This document shows positions 39,555 to 45,889 of a stretch of DNA of 45,889 bases, piece by piece. The notes below the pieces were generated by a model. The model did no database searches, was not told the DNA's origin, and saw only the letters and a program-made list of their open reading frames with translations. Origin of the DNA: Actinomycetes bacterium (GTDB taxonomy: Bacteria; Actinomycetota; Acidimicrobiia; Acidimicrobiales; Bog-793); contig JAKCCH010000014.1 of assembly GCA_021838945.1 (NCBI GenBank), forward strand, positions 1 to 45,889, written 5' to 3'. The translations under genes were made by a program, and so were the position numbers. Numbering within the stretch: position 1 is the first letter of the stretch; every line of letters starts with the position of its first letter.

Positions 39555-40181
39555 TCAGCTGCGCCTCGTCCTGATCTGCCGGCGCAGGTCGCCGAACAGC
39601 TCGACGAGCTCGGGGAGCTGGTAGCGGGCCTGCAACCCGCTCGGGTTCGGCAGCAGCCAGATCCTCGCCCGGCCGAGCCGTTCCGGCTGCTCACCGAGCC
39701 GGGCATGGCGGCGGCCGAAGCCGGTGCGGTACGCGCCCATCCCGAGAAACGCCACCCAACCCGCCCCCACCTCATCGGCCACGTTCGCCACGCGCGCGAC
39801 GCCCCTACGCAGCTCGGCCTGCGTGAGCTCGGCCGCCGACGCTGTCGCTCGGGGCACGAGGTTGGTGATGCCGATCCCGTGGCCGAGAAGGCGCCGCTCC
39901 TCTGACGGTTCGAGTTGCTCGGGTGTGAAACCGGCGAGATGGAGCACCTTGAAGAAGCGGTTGCCCGGCCTTGCGAAGTGATGCCCGACGGCTCCGGAGA
40001 AGAGCCCGGGATTGATGCCGCAGAAGAGGAGCTCGAGATCCGGCTCGACGACGTCCGGAACCGTCCGGCCGGCGGCGGCCCGGAGCTCGGCCTGAGAGGG
40101 GCGTCGCTGCACAGGCCTCACGTCGTAGCGCACTCGCGCCCACCGCGCTAGTTGCTCTCGTTCGCCGCCCGTCCGGCTCAC
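39555..40181 (-). CDS. mug: Mismatch-specific uracil/thymine DNA glycosylase (Mug/TDG family)
   Basis: 208 residues. Removes uracil or thymine mispaired with guanine. The catalytic GINPG motif (LLFCGINPGLFSGAVGHHFARPGNRFFKVLHLAGF) and the DNA-insertion motif NPSGLQARY (LLPNPSGLQARYQLPEL) are both intact. The N-terminal ~45 residues are a basic extension. GTG 40181 is the start of the longest plausible frame, 13 nt after the aconitase stop; an internal GTG (VRPVQRRPSQ) is possible. Co-oriented with acnB and probably in its transcript. Confidence 0.9.
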   Translation of the reverse strand: MSRTGGEREQLARWARVRYDVRPVQRRPSQAELRAAAGRTVPDVVEPDLELLFCGINPGLFSGAVGHHFARPGNRFFKVLHLAGFTPEQLEPSEERRLLGHGIGITNLVPRATASAAELTQAELRRGVARVANVADEVGAGWVAFLGMGAYRTGFGRRHARLGEQPERLGRARIWLLPNPSGLQARYQLPELVELFGDLRRQIRTRRS

Positions 40182-40193
40182 GTGGGGCCCCGG

Positions 40194-42683
40194 TCATGCG
40201 CTGAGACGCCGCCGGTACTCCTCCACCGTCGGGAGCCGCCCGAGGGTGGCGGCGACGGCGGCCACCTCGGCGGATGCGAGATACACCTGCGCTCGGGTGC
40301 CCATGCGGTTCGGGAAGTTGCGCGTGGACGTCGAGACGACGGTCGCTCCCGGCCCGACCCGGGCCTGGTTGCCCATGCAGAGCGAGCAGCCCGGGATCTC
40401 GGTGCGGGCACCGGTCCTGCCGAACACGCTGTAGTAGCCGTCGGCACGCAGCTGCTCCTCCACCATGCGAGTCGGCGGAGCGATCCACAGCGTCACCGGG
40501 ACAGGCTCTGTCACCTCCGAGAGGAGTCGGCCGGCATGTCGGAACTGGTCGAGATGGGTCATGCAGGAGCCGACGAAGACCTCGTCGACCGCAACGCCGG
40601 CGAGCTGGGAGAGCGGCCGCACGTCATCCGGGTTGCCTGGGCAGGCGACGAGGGGCTCGGTGATCGCGGCGGCGTCGATCTCGATGGTCGCCGCGTAACG
40701 GGCGCCGGCATCTGCTCGGAGCAGCATCGGGCTCTCGAGCCACCGCTGCATCGCGTCGGCTCTCCGCTCGAGCGCCTCACGGCCGCGGTAGCCCGCTTCC
40801 AGGAGCTGCCGGATGAGGGTGACGCTCTGGCTCAGGTGGTCACGCACCGTCGCCTCCGAGAGGGCGATGGTGCACGCTGCCGCAGATCGTTCGGCGGACG
40901 AGTCGGCGAGCTCGAACGCCTCGGCGACCGTGAGGTCCTCGAGGCCCTCGATCTCGATGATGCGCCCGTTGAACGGGTTGCGGCCCCGTGCCGGGTCGAG
41001 ATCGAGCAGTCCCTGACGGTGGGCCTCGAACGGGACGGCGTTCACGAGGTCGCGCACGGTGACGCCGGGCTGTCTCTCTCCGACGATTCGGACGAGGACC
41101 GACTCGGGCATCGTCAAGGGAATGACGCCCATGGCGGCGGCAAAGGCCACGAGACCGGACCCGGCCGGGAAGGAGATGCCGAGCGGGAACCTCGTGTGGG
41201 AGTCGCTCCCCGTCCCAACCTGGTCGGGCAGCAGCAGCCGGTTCAGCCAGCTGTGGATGATGCCGTCTCCCGGACGCAGGACGACGGCGCCGCGGCTCCC
41301 CATGAACTCGGGCAGCGTCCTCTGCGTCTCGATGTCGGAGACTCTCGGGTAGGCGACGGTGTGGCAGAACGTCTGGAGGACGAGGTCTGCTCCGAAACCC
41401 AGGCAAGCGAGGTCCTCGAGCTCGCTCCGGTTCATCGGCCCCGTCGTGTCCTGGCTGCCGACGGTCGACACCACCGGCTCGCAGTACGTCCCGGGCGTGA
41501 TGCCGTCGACGCCGCAGGCCTTCCCCACGATCTTCTGGGCGAGGGTGTAGCCGGCACGCCGCCCGGCCCCGGCTGGCGTGGCCGGTGACCTCTCGGTCGC
41601 GACGCCGAGCGCGAGGAGAGCCTTTCGGGCGAGCATCCGTCCGATGATGAGCGGGATCCGTCCGCCCGCGCGCACTGCATCCAGAGCATCAGTGCCGCCG
41701 GTGCCGCCGCCGGCATCGAAGCGGCCGAGCAGGTCTCCCGAGCCTGTGTCCACCCGGCCTTGACGGGGTCGCAGGACGATGTGGTCGCCCGTCTCGAGCG
41801 CAGCGACCGTGGCGGCGTCGGCCTCGATGGCGAGAGCGCCCGAGTCACGCAGCGTGTCACGGAAGATCGGTGCGATCCGCGTCGCGATGACGACGCCACC
41901 CTGCCGCTTGTTCGGCACGAACGGGATGTCGTTGCCGATGTGCCAGAGGAGCGAGTTGACGGAGCTCTTCCGGGACGAACCAGTCCCGAGGACGTCACCG
42001 ACGAAGGCGATCGGGCGGCCGTTCCCCTTCAGCCGGTCGAGCTCCGCGATCGCGGTGCCCTCGCCCATCCGGTTGAGCAGGAGGGATGTCGCGTGCAGCG
42101 GGATGTCGGCTCGCGACCAGGCGTGGGTGGCGGGGGAGAGGTCGTCGGTGGTCGTCTCGCCGTCGACCTTGAAGACCGTGAGGTGGACCGCGTCCGGGAG
42201 TGCCGGACGGCCCGCGAGCCAAGACATGTCCGCCCAGGAGCGCAGGACCTCCCGCGCTCTCTCGTTGCCCTCACGGACCTTCGCCACGACGTCGTGGAAC
42301 GCTCCGTAGACGAGCAACGTCGCCGCGAGCTGGCGGGCGGCGCCAGCTTTGAGCTCGCCGTCGTCGAGGAGCTCGACGAGCGCCGGGACGTTGTAGCCGC
42401 CGACCATCGTGCCGAGCAGCACGACGGCCTCTTCCCGCGTGAGGCGCGGGCAGTGCCGATCGCCTCGTGCCAGCCACTCGGCCTTCACGCGCGCTGGTTC
42501 GCCCACGCCCGGCGAGACGCGGTGGGTGAGCAGGGCGAGCAGCTCGGCGTCCTCGCCGTCCGGACCGGTTGAGATCGTGCTCAACCTCGCGACAACTTCC
42601 TCAACCTGTCCGGCCGAGAGAGGCAGGGGCGGGATGCCGAGCGCGGCCCGCTCAGTCTCGTGTGATCGGTACTCGTCGAGCAT
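40194..42683 (-). CDS. acnB: Aconitate hydratase B
   Basis: 829 residues, AcnB type (citrate-isocitrate interconversion, 4Fe-4S cluster). N-terminal HEAT-like domain (YRSHETERAALGIPPLPLSAGQVEEVV), a swivel domain early in the chain (VGDVLGTGSSRKSSVNSLLWHIGNDIPFVPNKRQGGVV), then the catalytic core: ACGVDGITPGTYCEP, LVLQTFCHTVAYPR (cluster Cys), GTGSDSHTRFPLGISFPAGSG, and GCSLCMGNQARVGPGATVVSTSTRNFPNRMG (other two cluster Cys). N-terminal swivel placement separates AcnB from AcnA. Divergent from a LysR regulator over 74 bp. Confidence 0.95.
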   Translation of the reverse strand: MLDEYRSHETERAALGIPPLPLSAGQVEEVVARLSTISTGPDGEDAELLALLTHRVSPGVGEPARVKAEWLARGDRHCPRLTREEAVVLLGTMVGGYNVPALVELLDDGELKAGAARQLAATLLVYGAFHDVVAKVREGNERAREVLRSWADMSWLAGRPALPDAVHLTVFKVDGETTTDDLSPATHAWSRADIPLHATSLLLNRMGEGTAIAELDRLKGNGRPIAFVGDVLGTGSSRKSSVNSLLWHIGNDIPFVPNKRQGGVVIATRIAPIFRDTLRDSGALAIEADAATVAALETGDHIVLRPRQGRVDTGSGDLLGRFDAGGGTGGTDALDAVRAGGRIPLIIGRMLARKALLALGVATERSPATPAGAGRRAGYTLAQKIVGKACGVDGITPGTYCEPVVSTVGSQDTTGPMNRSELEDLACLGFGADLVLQTFCHTVAYPRVSDIETQRTLPEFMGSRGAVVLRPGDGIIHSWLNRLLLPDQVGTGSDSHTRFPLGISFPAGSGLVAFAAAMGVIPLTMPESVLVRIVGERQPGVTVRDLVNAVPFEAHRQGLLDLDPARGRNPFNGRIIEIEGLEDLTVAEAFELADSSAERSAAACTIALSEATVRDHLSQSVTLIRQLLEAGYRGREALERRADAMQRWLESPMLLRADAGARYAATIEIDAAAITEPLVACPGNPDDVRPLSQLAGVAVDEVFVGSCMTHLDQFRHAGRLLSEVTEPVPVTLWIAPPTRMVEEQLRADGYYSVFGRTGARTEIPGCSLCMGNQARVGPGATVVSTSTRNFPNRMGTRAQVYLASAEVAAVAATLGRLPTVEEYRRRLSA

Positions 42684-42757
42684 GTCGTGACCGTACGGCC
42701 GGTCTGAGGTTGTGTCCAGCGCATAGTTTGCATCTATTCCATGCTAAGAACACATGA
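42684..42757. promoter_or_regulatory. acnB-lysR divergent control region with LysR-type site
   Basis: ATAG-N7-CTAT at 42723-42737 contains a T-N11-A core, the classic LysR-family operator. A GCAT...ATGC inverted repeat (42721-42724 / 42741-42744) brackets it. GCTAAG at 42743-42748 may be the lysR -10; ACTATG on the other strand within the operator may be that of acnB. Confidence 0.55.
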
Positions 42758-43681
42758 ATGGATCTCGTCCTCCTCCAGTCGCTGCTGGCGGTCGAGGAGG
42801 CAGGCACGATCACGGCGGCTGCGGAGCGGATCCATGTGAGCCAGTCAGCGCTGTCCCGACGGCTCCAACAGCTCGAGTCGGACCTCGGCGCGGAGCTGTT
42901 CGTGCGCGGGCGCCACGGTGTCGAGCTGACCGAGGTCGGGCGGCAGGCCGTCGAGCACGGGCGCCGGATCGTCGCCCTATACGACCGGCTGCGCCGAGAT
43001 GTCGCCGAGCACCTCGGCCTCGAGCACGGCAGCATCAGGCTCGGAGGCGGCGCGACCGTCACGTCGTACCTGCTGCCGGCGGCGATCGCGGGGTTCCGGG
43101 CGAGGTACGGGGGGATTCGTTTCTTTGTGAAGGAGGCAGGAAGCCTGGAGGTCGCCTCCGATGTTGCCTCCGGAGCGGTCGAGGTCGGTTTCGTGACCTT
43201 GCCCGTGTCGCTGCGGGAGATCGACGTGGCGGAGCTCCTTTCCGACGAGGTCGTGCTCGTTGCCTCTCCCGATCACGTCCTCGCGGGTCGGCCTGGCGGG
43301 GTCCGGCCGGCCGACCTCGACAAGCAGCCGCTCATCGCCTTCGAGCCGGGCAGTGCCATCCGGCAGGTGATCGACGCACGCCTTCGTGAGGCCGGGGTCG
43401 AGATGGAGGTCGCCATGGAGCTCAGGTCGATCCCGACGATCTTGCAGATGGTCCTCGCGACCGGCAGCCTCGCCTTCGTCAGCCGGTTGAGCTTGTCCGC
43501 CGTGGCGCGCGTGCAACCTCTACCGGTGAGGGGGCTGTCGATCTCGCGGAACATCGGCATCGCGACGAGGCGCGGCTTCCCGCTCTCTGCGCCCACAGCG
43601 GCGTTCCTGGAGATGCTGCGGGCGGAGCGCTCAGAGATCGTGCCGGCAGGGGCTCACGGCCAGCGCGGGTCCAACTCGTAG
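42758..43681 (+). CDS. LysR-family transcriptional regulator
   Basis: 307 residues. N-terminal winged HTH with LQSLLAVEEAGTITAAAERIHVSQSALSRRLQQLESDLGAELFVRGRHGVELTEVG (residues about 5-60), then a two-lobe periplasmic-binding-like effector domain starting GSIRLGGGATVTSYLLPAAIAGFRARY. Divergent transcription and the shared intergenic operator suggest it controls acnB, perhaps in response to a TCA-cycle acid (inference). A GTG-free ATG 42758 is well placed for a short leader. Confidence 0.93.
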   Translation: MDLVLLQSLLAVEEAGTITAAAERIHVSQSALSRRLQQLESDLGAELFVRGRHGVELTEVGRQAVEHGRRIVALYDRLRRDVAEHLGLEHGSIRLGGGATVTSYLLPAAIAGFRARYGGIRFFVKEAGSLEVASDVASGAVEVGFVTLPVSLREIDVAELLSDEVVLVASPDHVLAGRPGGVRPADLDKQPLIAFEPGSAIRQVIDARLREAGVEMEVAMELRSIPTILQMVLATGSLAFVSRLSLSAVARVQPLPVRGLSISRNIGIATRRGFPLSAPTAAFLEMLRAERSEIVPAGAHGQRGSNS

Positions 43682-43926
43682 AGCGCGACCCCGCTCTCGT
43701 CGGCGGCTTTCTCTCACGCCGTCAGGGCGTCCTGCTCGTCATGGATTTCTACAGGGCGAAGGGATAAGAGAGAGGACCCGGGAAAGGGACCAGGGAGAGG
43801 GCCAGGCCAGGCCGGTTGGTGGTGTTGAGTTGTCGCTATTCGAACCCCCGGGCAGCAGCGAGACAAGCTCAACCAGCTACTCGGCCATGTCGGTGCGCTG
43901 GGGTAACGCCCTCATTCTGCGAACCA
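43682..43926. other. Gene-free spacer with purine-rich tract and inverted repeat
   Basis: No coding sequence is supported. About 43755-43802 is strongly purine-biased on the plus strand. GTTGAGTTGTCGCT...AGCGAGACAAGCTCAAC (43824-43873) forms an imperfect hairpin with bulges that may terminate the lysR or MFS transcripts. Confidence 0.45.
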
Positions 43927-45183
43927 TCATGCGCCAGGAGGCGTAAGAGGTTGTGCGGATATCTGCCGCAGGCGCCGTTGGTGCAGAAGGCTGGCGACGA
44001 GCCAGCCTGCGCTGCCCATCGCAACTGCAGCGGAAGCGACGTAGATGACCTGGTAGCTGGTGTAGCCGATGGCCGCTGACCCCAGCGCTTGGAGCGGGGC
44101 CTGTGGGCCGAACACGGCGAGGAGGACCGCCGCGGACACCCGGCCCTGCAAGTTCGCTGGGGTCGCGCGCTGAGCCAGGTTCAACACGGCGAGGAAGACC
44201 CATGGCAGCGCGAAGCCGAGAACCACCGATCCAACGATGGCGGCGGGGAGCCAACCGCTGGCCCTCAGGAGGTTGCCGAGCCCGAAGTTCGCCGAGCCGA
44301 TGACGGCTACCCAACCCTCGCCCAGGCGTCCGAGGAGGCGGCTGCTGGTCAGGCTGGCCACGATCGAGCCAGCGCCAAGGCATGCGCTGAGCACCCCGAG
44401 GAAGCTGGGTGGCTCCCCGAGGGCACTGACAAGGCTGTATTGGGCGGCCACGCTGGCGCCTGACACCCCGATTACGACGGCGCCGAAAACCACCAGGCGC
44501 CGGAGATCGGTGGTTCTCCGAATGTAGCCGACGCCCGCCAGCACGTCGGAGCGCCAGTGCGTGGATCCGTGGGTTGGCTTCGTCTCGTTCAGGTGGATCT
44601 GCCAGATCATGATGGCCGCCAGTCCGAACGTGGCGGCGTCGAGCAGCGCCACGCTCCCGCCGCCGACCAGTGCGAATAAGCCGGCCCCAACCAAGGGGGC
44701 GACCAGCCGACCGGTCTCTTGAAGCCCGAGATTCCAGCCGTTGAGCTGCTGGCGCATCTCGGCGGGCAGCATCTCGACAAACAGGGCGCTCTCCGCAGGC
44801 CCTTCCAAGGTCAGGGCGGTGCCGTACCAGGCCATCACGGCAAAGATGATCCATACGTCGGCATGTCCGCTCACCGCCAAGAGCGGCAGCATCAGCACTG
44901 CAGACATGAGGTTGAGGGCGAGCAGCCAACGTCGGTGACGCACCCGGTCGGCCACCATGCCGGCCACCGGCCCCGCCAGCGACGGTGCGTAGACGCACAC
45001 TGAGACCAGCCCTGCCTCGGCACTGCTGCCCGTGAGGGACTTGACCCAGATGCCTGCCACGAGGGACATGGCGCTATTGCCGATCAGCGAGGTCGCCAGT
45101 CCGATGAGGTACAGGCGACCGTTGCGACGCGCCAGGCGGTCGTCCGGATCCTGGGGTCCCGGAGCTGACTCCATATCGACCAT
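43927..45183 (-). CDS. MFS transporter (MFS_3/EntS-like exporter)
   Basis: 418 residues (ATG 45183; GTG 45192 and ATG 45174 possible). About 12 membrane spans; motif A-like region GMVADRVRHRRWLL after span 2. Layout YLIGLATSLIGNSAMSLVAGIWVKSLTGSSAEAGLVSVCVYAPSLAGPVAGMVADR matches MFS_3-type exporters (siderophore or drug efflux). Composition looks less GC-biased than neighbours, with codons such as AAG/CAG and AT-rich promoter sequence, hinting at acquisition. Promoter TTGATA-N17-GCTATG lies upstream at 45267-45239. Confidence 0.88.
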   Translation of the reverse strand: MVDMESAPGPQDPDDRLARRNGRLYLIGLATSLIGNSAMSLVAGIWVKSLTGSSAEAGLVSVCVYAPSLAGPVAGMVADRVRHRRWLLALNLMSAVLMLPLLAVSGHADVWIIFAVMAWYGTALTLEGPAESALFVEMLPAEMRQQLNGWNLGLQETGRLVAPLVGAGLFALVGGGSVALLDAATFGLAAIMIWQIHLNETKPTHGSTHWRSDVLAGVGYIRRTTDLRRLVVFGAVVIGVSGASVAAQYSLVSALGEPPSFLGVLSACLGAGSIVASLTSSRLLGRLGEGWVAVIGSANFGLGNLLRASGWLPAAIVGSVVLGFALPWVFLAVLNLAQRATPANLQGRVSAAVLLAVFGPQAPLQALGSAAIGYTSYQVIYVASAAVAMGSAGWLVASLLHQRRLRQISAQPLTPPGA

Positions 45184-45238
45184 CGAGGCCACCCCACCAC
45201 CGCAGGTGACCGCATGTCAAGCAAACGCGACTCTAACG

Positions 45239-45277
45239 CATAGCAAGAATGAGTGCACTCGTATCAACTTTGTGCAC
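45239..45277 (-). promoter_or_regulatory. MFS gene promoter with two GTGCAC palindromes
   Basis: Reading minus: TTGATA (45267-45262), 17-bp spacer, GCTATG (45244-45239). The spacer holds GAGTGCACTC (45251-45260, perfect palindrome) and a second GTGCAC lies at 45272-45277 just upstream of the -35, centres 19 bp apart. A repressor binding both would block the promoter. Confidence 0.6.
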
Positions 45278-45321
45278 TAGGAGTTTGTCGGACCACGAAA
45301 CCGTCTGTGCGCCTCCACGAG

Positions 45322-45356
45322 CCCACCCCGCTCCCACACGGAGCGGGGTGGGTTTA
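45322..45356 (+). terminator. Strong intrinsic terminator hairpin
   Basis: CCCACCCCGCTCC (45322-45334) pairs perfectly with GGAGCGGGGTGGG (45340-45352) over a CACAC loop, followed by TTTA. Thirteen uninterrupted pairs. No complete plus-strand gene precedes it, so it may belong to a lost gene or insulate the flanking region. Confidence 0.8.
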
Positions 45357-45505
45357 CTCGGAGGGGCAACGGCAGGAACCAAAATCTGCCCGAACTCCTT
45401 GACTTCGCGGTGCAAGAGGCGCAATGTCTCCCCCCTGGCGCGCTTGTCCGGTCGTGGGCACACAGCCCATGCCCCAAAATTCCTGGTCATCAGTTGTTTG
45501 GCCGC

Positions 45506-45790
45506 GTGTTGACACGCGGCGCGAACCTAACCCCAGCAGTCTTACCTCGGCCCGTGCCGGCGCCCAGCACGCTGGCTGGGCTGTCCTCGACCGATCGGCG
45601 GCTGCTCGGCCTGTTGGGCGAGCACGGCGTGCTCACGACCGGCCAGCTCGTCCGTCTGACCGAGCTGCCCGAGCGCACCGTCCAGCACCGGCTGGGCCGG
45701 CTCCATCGGGCCGGGTTGGTTAGCCGTTTCCGGCCCGAGGTGCCGGTCGGCACCGCTCCTGGGTGGGTGAGGCCTTCACATTTGGCTTGA
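45506..45790 (+). pseudogene. Truncated replication-relaxation-like protein (winged-helix N-terminus)
   Basis: The frame reads ANLTPAVLPRPVPAPSTLAGL then SSTDRRLLGLLGEHGVLTTGQLVRLTELPERTVQHRLGRLHRAGLVSRFRPEVPVGTAPG before a stop at 45788. This is the N-terminal winged helix typical of actinobacterial plasmid/ICE replication-relaxation proteins, which normally continue for 150-250 more residues. The continuation is missing in all frames up to the window end. The start is uncertain (GTG 45506 or the earlier 45410 codon). Marks an accessory or mobile-element remnant. Confidence 0.5.
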
Positions 45791-45889
45791 CCAGGGTCCC
45801 CGTCAGCTGATCGAACAGTCGCTCACAGGTTGAGCGGCCGTAGTTCACGCGTCGTCCACAGGCTTTGTCTTCACCTCACGGCGCGGGGA

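Noticed and set aside
43831-43860. TTCGAACCCCC resembling the T-arm of a tRNA
   Set aside because: The flanking 5-bp stem does not pair on either strand and no acceptor or anticodon arm can be drawn.
43824-43873. Inverted GTTGAGT / GCTCAAC arms looking like an integron attC site
   Set aside because: In attC the outer boxes run RYYYAAC first and GTTRRRY last; here the order is reversed, and no integron integrase or cassette is visible.
45509-45537. Promoter from the perfect TTGACA at 45509-45514
   Set aside because: No -10-like hexamer lies 16-19 bp downstream; the nearest candidate (CCTAAC) is only 11 bp away.

Overview
High-GC bacterial chromosome, almost certainly Actinomycetota and plausibly Acidimicrobiia (the class is an inference). 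Supporting signs are the actinobacterial LexA-box type, the ImuA'/ImuB/DnaE2 mutasome, many apparently leaderless genes (TAnnnT-like -10 hexamer, 6-9 nt, then ATG or GTG with no Shine-Dalgarno), and two DosR-like boxes. Genes are densely packed, with frequent ATGA/GTGA stop-start overlaps.

Layout. 1-3181: 3' part of citramalate synthase (cimA), a coupled unknown gene and an acyl-CoA dehydrogenase. 3269-6525: an amidase-like exported protein, then an overlapping trio (lipoprotein, secreted protein, small basic protein). 6656-11795: M20 peptidase plus GNAT acetyltransferase (minus), methyltransferase (plus), FkbM methyltransferase (minus), ABC-F ATPase (plus). 11823-13444: ECF-type sigma factor coupled to a single-span membrane protein with a long Gly/Ser/Thr/His-rich tail. 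13830-23731: SOS mutagenesis genes, imuA'-imuB and dnaE2, each with its own perfect LexA box, separated by an HtrA protease, a two-component system and a cupin gene. 23795-26323: MMPL exporter, followed by a broken TetR gene. 26929-30012 (minus): TPP riboswitch and a YkoE-YkoD-YkoC thiamine-precursor ECF transporter. 30064-32962: internally deleted SDR gene, a fragment of formate dehydrogenase alpha, then intact Fe-S and NrfD subunits. 33011-36105: alpha/beta hydrolase and MDR oxidoreductase (minus), divergent from dienelactone hydrolase and a small conserved gene. 36200-40181: S9 peptidase, a membrane protein under DosR-like boxes, a VOC protein and a Mug-type DNA glycosylase. 40194-43681: aconitase B divergent from a LysR regulator. 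43682-45889: looser accessory-looking end with an MFS exporter, a strong terminator and a truncated replication-relaxation-like gene.

Functional themes are DNA damage response (imuA', imuB, dnaE2, Mug-type glycosylase), envelope and stress sensing (sigma/membrane-protein pair, HtrA, two-component system, MMPL), thiamine uptake, and small-molecule oxidation. At least four genes are broken or reduced (TetR, SDR, fdhA, replication-relaxation), pointing to active gene loss at several junctions. The strongest unusual signals are the split SOS mutasome with LexA sites at leaderless promoters, a 36-bp in-frame triplication in dnaE2, a duplicated start region of imuB, tandem DosR-like boxes, and the orphaned formate dehydrogenase subunits.
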